Below, in pieces: positions 30,815-39,245 of a stretch of DNA of 64,000 bases (position 1 is the first letter of the stretch; each line of letters starts with the position of its first letter). Origin of the DNA: Alphaproteobacteria bacterium (GTDB lineage: Bacteria; Pseudomonadota; Alphaproteobacteria; TMED109); NCBI GenBank assembly GCA_022819905.1, contig JAJEGJ010000013.1:1-64000 (forward strand), given 5' to 3'. Made by a program: the position numbers and the translations under genes. The notes under the pieces were generated by a model. It was not told where the DNA came from. It was given only the letters and a program-made list of their open reading frames with translations, and made no database searches.

Positions 30815-31678
30815 ATGAGGGGCGTACACCGGCTAGCCAGCGTTGCCGACAGGCTGCAGGCAAGTTACCGGCGGTACGCGGCCGGTGTCCTGACGGGCGG
30901 CTCGGTCGCACTCCTTCTGCTCGGACAGTTTGAATCCCCGACGGTCGCGCGCATCGAGGCAACACTGCTCGACGCCATGGCCGTCACGGTTGCGGCCGTC
31001 AACGTGCCGTTCGAAGGCGCGGGCATGCTCATCCGGGATTTCGATGAGCTCGTTCATGCGCGTGAAGAAAATCGGCGCCTGCACTTCGAGCTGGATCGAC
31101 TGCGAAGCCAGGTCACCACCTTGCAGCGCGTCGAGAGCGAGAATCTGAAGCTGCGGGAGCTGTTGGCGCTGGTGCCGTCGCAGGTGCCCGCGTACGTGTC
31201 GGTTCAGATCGTTGCCGCCGGCACGGCCGTGCCCCGCAACACCATCGTCATCGATGGGGGTGCCAGGGACGGAATCAGAGTGGGCGACCCCGTGGTCTCG
31301 CTGGGCCGGATGGCGGGCTACGTCACGGTGGCCGGTGAGCGCGCCGCCCGGGTGCAGTTGCTCACGAGCATCGCCTCGCACGTGCCGGTATTCGGTGAAC
31401 GTTTCGGTCACAGTGCGGTCGTGACCGGCGGCAAGGGCGGGTTCTTGCGGTTCGCCTATGTCGGGTCGTCATCGAGCCCGACGAGCTTCCTGGAACACGA
31501 AGCCCTGTACACCTCGGGTCAGGGGGGGATGTTCCCGCCGCATCTCCTGGTGGGGAGCGTGGAACGCACGGAAGGCGGGATGCGCATCCGGCCGGCCGTG
31601 GATATCGAAGGAATGCGGTATTTGCAGGTGATCCCGGGCGCACCGGTTGACGCCGTCCCCGCGGAGCAACTGCTGTGA
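30815..31678 (+). CDS. mreC: Rod shape-determining protein MreC
   Basis: A 287-residue periplasmic scaffold of the elongasome. One N-terminal membrane segment (about 21-40) is followed by a coiled coil (about 70-110, with ENRRLHFELDRLRSQVTTLQRVESEN) and the beta-barrel domain with NTIVIDGGARDGIRVGDPVVS. The start at 30815 is the first ATG, and the gene overlaps mreD by 4 bases. Confidence 0.95.
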   Translation: MRGVHRLASVADRLQASYRRYAAGVLTGGSVALLLLGQFESPTVARIEATLLDAMAVTVAAVNVPFEGAGMLIRDFDELVHAREENRRLHFELDRLRSQVTTLQRVESENLKLRELLALVPSQVPAYVSVQIVAAGTAVPRNTIVIDGGARDGIRVGDPVVSLGRMAGYVTVAGERAARVQLLTSIASHVPVFGERFGHSAVVTGGKGGFLRFAYVGSSSSPTSFLEHEALYTSGQGGMFPPHLLVGSVERTEGGMRIRPAVDIEGMRYLQVIPGAPVDAVPAEQLL

Positions 31679-32196
31679 GGTTGCTGCCGACGGGAGCGTT
31701 CGGCCCGGTGGCCCTGCTGACCCTGCTGCTCGGTCAGGCGGTGCTGGCCGGGCCGGCGGTGGCCATCGACTTCCTGGCACCCATGCCGGTGCTGGGTGTC
31801 GCCGGCCTTTGCTGCCTATACCCGGCACACACCAGCCGCCTGAATCCGTTGATCCTGTTTCTGTTCGGGGTCGCCTGCGATCTGCTCTCCGGCGTTCAAC
31901 TCGGCACGGTCCCGCTCACGCTCTTCGTGCTCCGGTTTGCGATCACCACCTTGCAGCACCGTTTCGCGACCGCGCCACCGTGGTTCTATCCGTGGGTCCT
32001 GGGACCCTTGCTGACCGCGGTCGCGACCGTCGCCGTGCTGGTGATCGGCGTCGGCTTCACCGGCGGCCAGATGTCCGCCGAGGCGCTTGTCTTCCAGATG
32101 GCTGCGATCCTGCTGCTGTATCCGGTGATCCTCCAGTCGTTCGTCTTGCTGCAATACCTGTTCGAAGCGCCGGCACATCGACATGAAGCCCGTTGA
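31675..32196 (+). CDS. mreD: Rod shape-determining protein MreD
   Basis: A 173-residue inner-membrane protein with about five or six helices, the third member of the mre operon. The sequence PAHTSRLNPLILFLFGVACDLLSGVQLG is the conserved MreD segment. It starts with GTG inside the mreC stop region and overlaps the mrdA start by 14 bases, so translation of the three genes is probably coupled. Confidence 0.93.
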   Translation: MRLLPTGAFGPVALLTLLLGQAVLAGPAVAIDFLAPMPVLGVAGLCCLYPAHTSRLNPLILFLFGVACDLLSGVQLGTVPLTLFVLRFAITTLQHRFATAPPWFYPWVLGPLLTAVATVAVLVIGVGFTGGQMSAEALVFQMAAILLLYPVILQSFVLLQYLFEAPAHRHEAR

Positions 32197-32452
32197 GAGT
32201 AACCGCAGGCACGATTTCGATCGCCGCTCCCTGCTGATACTGGGATTGAACGGCTGTTTCCTGGCGATCGTCGCCGAGCGCCTGTACCAGTTGCAGATTC
32301 TGGAACATGAGCAGTATGCGGTGCGGTCCGAGGAGAACCGCGTCAAGCTCCAGCTGCTGGTCCCGCCGCGGGGACGGATATTTGATCGCAACGGCGTGCT
32401 GTTGGCGGGTAACCGCTGGCACCACTACCTTCACGTCGTTCCCCCGAGTTAA
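32183..32452 (+). pseudogene. mrdA: 5' portion of mrdA (PBP2), ended by an in-frame TAA
   Basis: These 89 codons are the start of penicillin-binding protein 2: a short cytoplasmic piece, one membrane anchor (about residues 16-38, LLILGLNGCFLAIVAERLY) and the opening of the dimerisation domain with LLVPPRGRIFDRNGVLLAGN. A TAA at 32450-32452 then stops the frame. The rest of the gene continues in the same reading frame, so a single base change, not a frameshift, separates the halves. It overlaps mreD by 14 bases. It could be a real nonsense mutation, a split gene, or a sequencing error. Anchor and continuity are seen; which explanation holds is not decidable here. Confidence 0.8.
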
Positions 32453-32470
32453 GAAGAGGGCCGCCGCGCG

Positions 32471-34084
32471 ATGATGCTGCGGCTGGAGCACATCCTGCGG
32501 CCGTCCGCCTCGCAATACACCGAACTCGACGAGATCTTCCGGCAGACCTCGGGGAGCCGGGAAACTCCGCACAGGCTCGTGCGGCTTCACTCGTGGGAGG
32601 ACGTGACGAAAGTTGCGTCGCATTCGGTCGTGCTGCCGGGTGTCTCGGTCCGCCGCGAGTCCGAACGCCATTACCCGGCCGGAGAGGTCCTGGCCCATCT
32701 GCTCGGTTATGTGTCGTCGGTTACGAGCGACGACATCAGTCGCAACGAAGTGCTCGCACACCTGAGCAATTATCAGATCGGTCGGGTGGGCTTTGAGCAG
32801 TCGAGCGAGGCCATCCTCCGCGGAAAGATCGGGACGCTGCACGTCGAGGTGAACGCTCACGGAAAATCGGTTCGCAACCTGCGGGAAAAGAAGGCGCTAC
32901 CGGGAAAGGACCTGCGTTTAACCGTCGACTATCGGCTGCAGCGTTACGCCGCGTCGCTGCTGGCCGGGGAAACCGGCGCCGCCGTGCTGCTGGACACCGT
33001 CACCGGGGAGGCGCTGGCCTGCTGTTCGTCGCCCAGTTTTGATCCGAACCTTTTCGTTACCGGGCTGGATCACGCGACGTGGGATGCCCTGAGCAACAGT
33101 CCTACCACGCCGCTGGTGGACCGCTCGGTGCGGGGCCGGTACGCGCCCGGATCGACGTTCAAGGTCGCGGTGGCGCTGGCGGCCTTGGAGGCCGGGCACG
33201 ACCCCAACCACACGGTGTTCTGCGGCGGGGTGCGGGAAATCGGGGGCAACCGGTTCCACTGCTGGCGCCGACAGGGGCATGGTCGCCTTGCCTTGACCGA
33301 AGCCATCGCGCAGTCCTGTGATCTGCATTTCTATGAGCTGGCGCTGAACCTGGGGGTGGACCGGATCGCGGCCATGGCGAGGCGGCTCGGTCTGGGGGCG
33401 GCGACCACTGTCGACGAATCCGTCAATGAGCGAGCCGGGCTGGTGCCGACCAAGGCGTGGAAGAAGGAGGTCTACAACAAGTCCTGGTACCAGAGCGACA
33501 CCGCGAACGTCGGTATCGGTCAGGGATACATGCTTGCAACCCCGGTCCAGCTGGCGCTGATGACTGCCCGGATCGCCAGCGGCAGGGAACTGGGAGTCCG
33601 GTTCGTCCAGGGCATGGCGAATCACGGCATGGATGAAAGGCTGACGGGAGCGGCACCGCCGGACTTCGGTGCCGCCCGAAGCCTGGCCGACACCCTCGAC
33701 GTCGAGGAATCGTCGCTGGCGTTTGTTCGCAATGCCATGTCGGCCGTCGTCAACAGCCCGACCGGGACGGCCCGGGGCGCCGCGACCGAGCGCGATGACT
33801 TTCTCATGGCCGGGAAGACCGGCACCGTGCAGGTCCGCCGGATCACGGCGGAGGAGCGGAAAGCAGGCGTCAAGAAGAACGAGGATCTGCCCTGGAAGTT
33901 CCGTGATCACGCGTTGTTCGTCGGTTTCGCGCCCGTCGAGCAGCCGCGGTACGCGGTTGCAGTCGTCGTCGAACACGGTGGCAGCGGGTCGCGGGTCGCG
34001 GCGCCCATCGCCCGGGATCTGCTCCTCGAAGCGCAGCGCCTGGGTGTCACCGACGGCAGTGAAGGGGCGGGACAGATAGCGTGA
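32471..34084 (+). CDS. mrdA: Penicillin-binding protein 2 (transpeptidase), cut off from its membrane anchor
   Basis: 537 codons in the same frame as the anchor fragment, six codons after its stop. It holds the rest of the PBP dimerisation domain and a complete transpeptidase domain: active-site PGSTFK with S228, the SxD motif SCD, and KTG in MAGKTGT (K449). The double ATG at 32471 has GAGGG 10 bases upstream, so re-initiation could yield a soluble, unanchored enzyme. Read through as one protein it would be 634 residues, normal for PBP2, the elongation-specific transpeptidase that works with RodA. The rodA GTG overlaps its stop. Because mrdA is normally essential in rod-shaped cells with mreB and rodA, the stop is remarkable. 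Confidence 0.88.
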   Translation: MMLRLEHILRPSASQYTELDEIFRQTSGSRETPHRLVRLHSWEDVTKVASHSVVLPGVSVRRESERHYPAGEVLAHLLGYVSSVTSDDISRNEVLAHLSNYQIGRVGFEQSSEAILRGKIGTLHVEVNAHGKSVRNLREKKALPGKDLRLTVDYRLQRYAASLLAGETGAAVLLDTVTGEALACCSSPSFDPNLFVTGLDHATWDALSNSPTTPLVDRSVRGRYAPGSTFKVAVALAALEAGHDPNHTVFCGGVREIGGNRFHCWRRQGHGRLALTEAIAQSCDLHFYELALNLGVDRIAAMARRLGLGAATTVDESVNERAGLVPTKAWKKEVYNKSWYQSDTANVGIGQGYMLATPVQLALMTARIASGRELGVRFVQGMANHGMDERLTGAAPPDFGAARSLADTLDVEESSLAFVRNAMSAVVNSPTGTARGAATERDDFLMAGKTGTVQVRRITAEERKAGVKKNEDLPWKFRDHALFVGFAPVEQPRYAVAVVVEHGGSGSRVAAPIARDLLLEAQRLGVTDGSEGAGQIA

Positions 34085-35244
34085 GCGGCGTCGACTTCGT
34101 ACGCGAAGCGGACGAGAACATCCCGGGCTTTCGTGAACGGCTGCAGGGCCTGGCGCAAACGCCTCCGATCTACCTGCTGCTCGCGTTGCTGGTCCTGATA
34201 TCGGCCGGGCTCGCAGTCCAGTACTCGGCCGCCGGCGGCGACGCCCGGCCCTGGTTCTGGCCGCACGCGCTGCGTGCTCTGGCCGGGTGCCTGCTGATGG
34301 TCGCGGTGGCCCTCGTCGACGTGCGGTTCTGGCTGCGCTTCGCCTACGTCCCGTTGGCGATGATGCTGGCGCTGCTGCTGGTCCTGGAATTCGTTCCCAG
34401 CGACCTCGCCGTCGATCGGTGGATCCGCGTCGGGTCGTACCAGTTTCAGCCGTCCGAGCCGGCCAAGCTGGCGCTGGTGATGGCCCTTGCGCGGTTCTTT
34501 CACGACCGACGCGGTCGGGGCGGGTTTCTCGAAGTTCTGGTTCCCGGCATCCTGATCGCCGTTCCCGCGTTCCTGGTGTGGCGCCAGCCGGACCTCGGAA
34601 CGGCGGCGGCGATCGTGGCGGTGGGCTGTGTCACGGCATTTCTCGCCGGGCTGAGCCTGCGGGTCGTCGTTGCCGGAACGGTGGCGGCTGCCGGGGCCGT
34701 GCCCCTGCTGTGGTGGTTCGTCCTGCACGAGTATCAGCGCGTGCGGGTGCGCTCGTTCCTGGACCCGGAATCCGACCCGCTCGGCGCCGGCTACCATCTG
34801 CTGCAGTCCAAGATCGCGGTCGGATCGGGCGGCGCCTTCGGCAGGGGATTCCTGGGCGGCAGCCAGACGCAGCTCGAGTTCCTGCCCGAGCACCACACCG
34901 ACTTCGCATTCACCGTGTTTGCGGAAGAGTTCGGCTTTGTCGGGACGCTGGCCCTGCTGGCCATCTACGCGCTGATCATTGTCTGGGGTGTCGTCCTCGC
35001 GCAGTTCGTCCGCAATCACTTCGGCCGGGTGCTGGCCGCGTCGATCACGTTCATCGTGTTCCTGTACGCATTCATCAATATTTCGATGACCACCGGGACC
35101 CTTCCGGTCGTGGGCTATCCGCTGCCGCCGATCAGCTACGGCGGCACTGCCCTGCTCACGCTGTTCGTCTGCATGGGGCTGCTGCTGAACGTGTACGTGC
35201 ATCGGGACAGCGTGCTCGGGCGCCGCAACCGGACCCTGGTATGA
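34081..35244 (+). CDS. rodA: Peptidoglycan glycosyltransferase RodA
   Basis: A 387-residue SEDS-family glycosyltransferase with about ten helices that polymerises glycan strands for cell elongation together with PBP2. Conserved parts are WIRVGSYQFQPSEPAKLAL, RQPDLGTAAAIVAVG, HHTDFAFTVFAEEFGF with the catalytic-site region, and the C-terminal GYPLPPISYGGTALLT. It starts with GTG overlapping the mrdA stop and closes the mre cluster. Confidence 0.96.
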   Translation: MSGVDFVREADENIPGFRERLQGLAQTPPIYLLLALLVLISAGLAVQYSAAGGDARPWFWPHALRALAGCLLMVAVALVDVRFWLRFAYVPLAMMLALLLVLEFVPSDLAVDRWIRVGSYQFQPSEPAKLALVMALARFFHDRRGRGGFLEVLVPGILIAVPAFLVWRQPDLGTAAAIVAVGCVTAFLAGLSLRVVVAGTVAAAGAVPLLWWFVLHEYQRVRVRSFLDPESDPLGAGYHLLQSKIAVGSGGAFGRGFLGGSQTQLEFLPEHHTDFAFTVFAEEFGFVGTLALLAIYALIIVWGVVLAQFVRNHFGRVLAASITFIVFLYAFINISMTTGTLPVVGYPLPPISYGGTALLTLFVCMGLLLNVYVHRDSVLGRRNRTLV

Positions 35245-35259
35245 CACCGGTGAGACGCG

Positions 35260-35961
35260 ATGGCAGTGCGGCGGCCCGGTTTCGCTAGCGCTGCCGGACG
35301 TCGCGCCACCCCCGTGACCAACCCCGGGCTCGCCTTCGTCGCGCTGGACGTGGAAACCGCCAATTCGGACCCTGGTTCCATCTGCCAGATCGGGCTGGCG
35401 GTCTACGAGCATGGTCGGTTGGTCGACGAGTGGTGCACGCTCGTCGACCCGGAGGCGCACTTCGACCTTCGCAACATCGCCATTCACGGCATCGACGAAT
35501 ACAAGGTGACCACGGCGCCGACGTTTCGGCAGTGCGCGCCGGCGCTGGGCCAGTTCCTCGCGGGATGCGTCGTGGTCCACCACACCGCCTTTGATCGCCA
35601 CGCGCTCCGCCGCGCCTGCCTCGCCGCCGAGGTATCGCTGCCCGAATGCCATTGGCTCGACTCGGCCTGGGTGGCGCGGCGGGCGTGGCCGCAGTTCGCC
35701 CGTCGTGGCTACGCGCTGGGAAACGTCTCCCGGTACCTGAACTACGAGTACCGGGCGCATGACGCGCTCGAAGACGCGAAGGCGGCGGGCAACCTGGTAC
35801 TTGCCGCCTGCCGCGCGACCGGGATGGACGTATCTGGCTGGCTGGAACGCGTGGACCGGTCCGGTGCCCGGCGGGGGGCCGCTAGGTGGCCCCGGAGTCA
35901 GTCTGGCGAGCGGCCTTCAAGGCGCGGGCGTACCATTCGACCTGATCCGCGAAACCGCTGA
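35260..35961 (+). CDS. 3'-5' exonuclease domain protein (DnaQ-like)
   Basis: A 233-residue DEDDh exonuclease-like protein related to the epsilon subunit of DNA polymerase III. Exo I is FVALDVETANSD (D30, E32 region), Exo II surrounds FDRHAL in VVVHHTAFDRH, and Exo III shows YEYRAHDALEDAKAAG with histidine and aspartate. The last 30 or so residues are basic and have no family match. This end overlaps the convergent FMN reductase gene by 80 bases. The start is uncertain between ATG 35260 and GTG 35314. It lies 15 bases after rodA and may be on its transcript. The substrate is unknown. Confidence 0.85.
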   Translation: MAVRRPGFASAAGRRATPVTNPGLAFVALDVETANSDPGSICQIGLAVYEHGRLVDEWCTLVDPEAHFDLRNIAIHGIDEYKVTTAPTFRQCAPALGQFLAGCVVVHHTAFDRHALRRACLAAEVSLPECHWLDSAWVARRAWPQFARRGYALGNVSRYLNYEYRAHDALEDAKAAGNLVLAACRATGMDVSGWLERVDRSGARRGAARWPRSQSGERPSRRGRTIRPDPRNR

Positions 35962-36463
35962 ACCTTCGGTGGACGTCCTCGTCATCGGTGTGCCCGCTGT
36001 CGTCGAACGTCTCGTGAACCCGGCCAACCCGAAAAGGCGCGCCGATCGGCGGTGCCCCCAGGACGGTAAACAGGTGGCGCAGCGGGATGGCGGCGAGCGC
36101 ACCGCCAAGAGGGCCGGGAGAGTAGGTGCACACCGCCGAAGGCTTTCGGGCGTACTCGGGCAGGAAGTAGTCGAGCACGTTCACCAGGGCGGGAGGAATG
36201 GACCCGTTGTATTCGGCGCTGACCGCGACGAACGCGTCAGCCTGTTCAAAGACGCGATGCAGGAAGTGCAGCACTTCCGGCGCTTCTCCGTCGCCGTAGT
36301 CCCGGTAACGCTGCTGCAGGAGCGGGACGCTGTGTTCCAGCGGGTCGATGAGCGTGGAATCGTGCCCCCGTTCGTGGAAGGCTCGGGACACATATCGGGC
36401 CATCCGGATCCCGACCCGCTGGGGCCGGACGGAGCCGTAGATCACGGCAATGCGAAGCTGCAT
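35882..36463 (-). CDS. NADPH-dependent FMN reductase family protein
   Basis: A 193-residue flavodoxin-like reductase that would reduce FMN or quinones with NAD(P)H. The FMN phosphate loop IYGSVRPQRVG begins at residue 8, and the conserved VSAEYNGSIPPALVNVLDYF (PEYN-like) and YSPGPLGGALA follow. The ATG at 36463 was chosen because the family begins a few residues before this loop; the frame from 36535 has an unrelated basic extension. Its 3' end overlaps the exonuclease gene tail to tail. No partner gene indicates a substrate. Confidence 0.9.
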   Translation of the reverse strand: MQLRIAVIYGSVRPQRVGIRMARYVSRAFHERGHDSTLIDPLEHSVPLLQQRYRDYGDGEAPEVLHFLHRVFEQADAFVAVSAEYNGSIPPALVNVLDYFLPEYARKPSAVCTYSPGPLGGALAAIPLRHLFTVLGAPPIGAPFRVGRVHETFDDSGHTDDEDVHRRFSGFADQVEWYARALKAARQTDSGAT

Positions 36464-36975
36464 GGTCGGAATACCTTTTTGACGGGAGTTGGCAGCGGGC
36501 CCCGGTGGGCGACCCGCTGCCCGGCGGGGCAGCACGGTTTCTGGGCCTGAGGAATATAGAGGGGGAAGCGTCCCCCGTGCCCAGGTGCCCCGGCGTTTGC
36601 GCGACCGGACGCCGGACCAAGCCGGATGTTCCCGCCGGAGACGTGCTCAGGTGGCGGACGCGTCGAAGTGGTGTGCCGGCGTGCGCTCGCCGGGCCAAAT
36701 TGACTCGACGCAACCCTGCACATGCTCACATTGGGAGCGCGGCGTCGGCCCTCCCCTCTACTTCCTGGAACCTAGGCCAGGTTTGGATCGCGGCCCGCGA
36801 CCGGCGTGGGGGCAGCCGGCGGGAGTCGGCGATGATCGGCAATCACGGATCGCAAGGTCACCGCGGTCGCGCCGCCGCCGCTGCGCGGTCTTACGGGACC
36901 GAAGTTTCGTATCGCACTGCCATCCGCACACCGTCCATTGCCAGGACTCAGGTGCGGTTGCAGCGCTGCCGTCAC
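36464..36975. other. Intergenic region between the FMN reductase and secE
   Basis: More than 500 bases without a credible gene; the overlapping short frames on both strands look like composition artefacts. It contains the start region of the minus-strand reductase and ends in a promoter candidate for secE. The tRNA-Trp and tuf genes often found before secE are absent. Confidence 0.5.
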
Positions 36976-37005
36976 TTGCGACGGTGACCCCGAATGGAGT
37001 ATCTT
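36976..37005 (+). promoter_or_regulatory. Candidate promoter of the secE-nusG-ribosomal protein operon
   Basis: TTGCGA and TATCTT are separated by 18 bases, about 100 bases upstream of secE. Both boxes match four of six consensus positions. It is the best candidate in this region but is not proven. Confidence 0.4.
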
Positions 37006-37105
37006 GCCAAGCAACCGTACCCCTTAGTTCATTGCCGGTTTCCGTCGTCGCTGGCGGCGATGCTTGCGGCGGATGGCCGGTAACGCACCATGTGAGGATT
37101 CGCTC

Positions 37106-37303
37106 ATGAACGGAACGTCCCCGATGGAGTTTCTTCGGGAAATTCGTCAGGAGCTGGCCAAGGTCACATGGCCGACCCGCAAGGAGACGGCGGTCACCAC
37201 GGGGATGGTGTTCGTGATGGTGTTCTTGCTGGCACTCTTTTTCCTGGGTGTGGATCAGCTGATTTCACTTGCGATCCAGGCAATCCTCGGGTTGGGCAGT
37301 TGA
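37106..37303 (+). CDS. secE: Preprotein translocase subunit SecE
   Basis: A 65-residue SecE, the clamp of the SecYEG channel. An amphipathic helix with FLREIRQELAKVTWPTRKET, the family signature, precedes one membrane helix (about 33-56). The ATG at 37106 has GAGGA 7 bases upstream; the frame from 37064 merely extends it. The nusG gene follows 20 bases later, the usual pair. Confidence 0.95.
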   Translation: MNGTSPMEFLREIRQELAKVTWPTRKETAVTTGMVFVMVFLLALFFLGVDQLISLAIQAILGLGS

Positions 37304-37323
37304 CACAAGGGGAGCAGCCGGCG

Positions 37324-37854
37324 ATGCCGCTTGCGTGGTACATCGTGCACGCGCACTCCGGCTTCGAATCGCGGGTGGCGGACGCGATCCGTGCCGAGGC
37401 GGTACGCCACGCACTGGCCGACGAAATCACGGAAGCGGTCGTGCCGACCGAGAACGTGGTCGAACTGCGCCAGGGAAAGAAGATCGAGACCGAGCGGAAG
37501 TTCTTTCCCGGCTACGTGCTGGTTCGCATGCAGCTGTCCGATCAGACCCGTCGCCTGGTGCTGGACGTCCCGCGCGTCTTGGGTTTTGTCGGCACCGAAG
37601 GCGACCCGATACCGATTTCCGACGATGAGGCCGGCCGGGTACTCAACCAGATCCGCGAGGGCGTCGAACGTCCCCGACCGGCAGTCATCTTCGAGATCGG
37701 AGAGAATGTGCGAGTGGGCGACGGTCCCTTCACCTCGTTCAACGGGGTGGTCGAGGAAATCGACGAGGAACGCTCGCGCGTCAAGGTTTCGGTGTCCATA
37801 TTCGGACGTGCCACCCCGGTCGAACTGGAATACTCGCAGGTCGAGAAGATCTAG
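37324..37854 (+). CDS. nusG: Transcription termination/antitermination protein NusG
   Basis: A 176-residue NusG that binds RNA polymerase and couples it to Rho or the ribosome. The NGN domain starts with AWYIVHAHSGFESRVADAI and includes RKFFPGYVLVRM; the KOW domain has VRVGDGPFTSFNGVVEEID. The ATG at 37324 follows GGGGAG. It is normal in length and lies directly before rplK. Confidence 0.96.
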   Translation: MPLAWYIVHAHSGFESRVADAIRAEAVRHALADEITEAVVPTENVVELRQGKKIETERKFFPGYVLVRMQLSDQTRRLVLDVPRVLGFVGTEGDPIPISDDEAGRVLNQIREGVERPRPAVIFEIGENVRVGDGPFTSFNGVVEEIDEERSRVKVSVSIFGRATPVELEYSQVEKI

Positions 37855-37876
37855 TAACAGGTAACGGAACAAACTG

Positions 37877-38305
37877 ATGGCTAAACAAATTGAAGGCTAC
37901 GTGCGCATCCAGGTGCCGGCGGGGCAGGCCAATCCCTCGCCGCCGATCGGGCCTGCGCTGGGTCAGGCCGGGCTCAACATCATGGAGTTCTGCAAGGCGT
38001 TCAACGCGCAGACGCAAGGCGCCGAGGCCGGCGCACCGTTGCCCGTGACCATCACGGTGTACCGCGATCGGAGCTTCACCTTTACGGTCAAGAAACCGCC
38101 GGTTTCCTACTACCTGAAACGCGCTGCAGGCGTCCCCAAGGGGTCGGGCGAAACCGGCCGCATTGAGCCGGTCGCTTCGGTGACCGCCGCGCAGGTACGC
38201 GAAATTGCCGCCGAGAAGATGCCGGACCTGAACGCTTCCGGCGTTGACGAAGCCTGCCGGATCGTTGAGGGTACGGCCCGCTCGATGGGCATTGGAGTCA
38301 GCTGA
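37877..38305 (+). CDS. rplK: 50S ribosomal protein L11
   Basis: A 142-residue L11 of the GTPase-associated centre. The N-terminal proline-rich switch [21 protein letters not shown] and the C-terminal RNA-binding domain with [24 protein letters not shown] are complete. It is the third gene of the operon, with rplA 4 bases downstream. Confidence 0.97.
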   Translation: MAKQIEGYVRIQVPAGQANPSPPIGPALGQAGLNIMEFCKAFNAQTQGAEAGAPLPVTITVYRDRSFTFTVKKPPVSYYLKRAAGVPKGSGETGRIEPVASVTAAQVREIAAEKMPDLNASGVDEACRIVEGTARSMGIGVS

Positions 38306-38309
38306 AGCC

Positions 38310-39023
38310 ATGGCACGTCCTGGAAAACGTTTACGGGCGGCCCGCGAGGGGCTCGACCGCACCCGGCCGCTTCCGCTCGGAGATGCCCTCGCGCACCTCA
38401 AGCAGCACGGCGGCACGAAGTTCGACCAGACCGTTGAAATCGCGCTGGACCTCAATCTCGACACCCGTCAGTCGGACCAGCAGGTGCGCGGAACGGTGAT
38501 GTTGCCGGCGGGCACGGGCAAGACCGTGAGGGTCGCGGTGTTCGCCCGCGATCAAGCGGCCGAAGCCGCCCGTGAAGCGGGAGCTGACCTGGTGGGTACG
38601 GAAGACCTGGCCGAGGCCGTTCAGAAGGGTGAAATCAATTTCGACCGCGCCGTGGCGACTCCGGACTGCATGCCGGTCGTCGGCCGGCTGGGCAAGATAC
38701 TGGGGCCGCGCGGTCTCATGCCGAACCCCAAGCTCGGCACGGTTACGACCGATGTCACGGCCGCGGTGCAGGCCGCCAAGGGAGGACAGGTCGCCTTCCG
38801 AGCCGAGAAAGCCGGGATCGTGCATGCCGGAATCGGCAAGACTAGTTTCGATGAAGGCAGCCTGGCTGCCAACGTCCACGCGTTCGTCGGCGCGGTGCGC
38901 GATGCGCGCCCTGCAGGATCGAAGGGCGTGTATATTCAGAAAATCTGGCTGTCGTCGACCATGGGACCCGGGGTCCAGTTGGACGTGGCCGATCTTGAGG
39001 CCGGGGCGAACGCCGCGGCCTGA
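38310..39023 (+). CDS. rplA: 50S ribosomal protein L1
   Basis: A 237-residue L1 of the mobile stalk at the E site, and usually the translational repressor of rplK-rplA. Conserved pieces are KFDQTVEIALDLNLDTRQSDQQVRG, GKILGPRGLMPNPKLGTVT and GKTSFDEGSLAANV. The ATG at 38310 lies 4 bases after rplK; the frame from 38244 overlaps rplK and was rejected as a start. Confidence 0.97.
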   Translation: MARPGKRLRAAREGLDRTRPLPLGDALAHLKQHGGTKFDQTVEIALDLNLDTRQSDQQVRGTVMLPAGTGKTVRVAVFARDQAAEAAREAGADLVGTEDLAEAVQKGEINFDRAVATPDCMPVVGRLGKILGPRGLMPNPKLGTVTTDVTAAVQAAKGGQVAFRAEKAGIVHAGIGKTSFDEGSLAANVHAFVGAVRDARPAGSKGVYIQKIWLSSTMGPGVQLDVADLEAGANAAA

Positions 39024-39065
39024 CTGTCAATCGGCGATTGCCGCGCCTGCCGCGGTGATCGCTTC

Positions 39066-39215
39066 CTGTCCGAGACTGCAGGGGGCGATAGCCTTAATCG
39101 ACCTGCATAGACGGGGTGTGGGCGCGGCGGTTGGCCGCGCGTCCGGACTCGTTCCTTGGACAGGCGTGAACTCCGGCTGGCGTGGGTCAGTGCGGAGCTG
39201 CACGGCAGCGCCATC
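39066..39215 (+). promoter_or_regulatory. L10 leader (autoregulatory mRNA element before rplJ)
   Basis: The 222-base rplA-rplJ gap contains the pattern known from alphaproteobacterial L10 leaders: GAGACTGCAGG, then CCTGCATAGACGGGG. TGCAGG at 39077-39082 can pair with CCTGCA at 39102-39107. L10 or the L10-L12 complex binds such leaders and represses rplJ-rplL translation. The exact ends are approximate. Confidence 0.75.
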
Positions 39216-39245
39216 CGGCCTGCCGAGGCTGGAGGAGCCCGTCCT

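Noticed and set aside
33907..35760. A 617-codon open frame antisense to mrdA, rodA and the exonuclease gene
   Set aside because: No domain is recognisable; the opposite strand carries conserved rodA motifs throughout.
36489..37109. Possible 206-codon gene between the FMN reductase and secE
   Set aside because: No family resemblance, composition unlike real neighbours, no ribosome-binding site, and other frames of similar quality overlap it.
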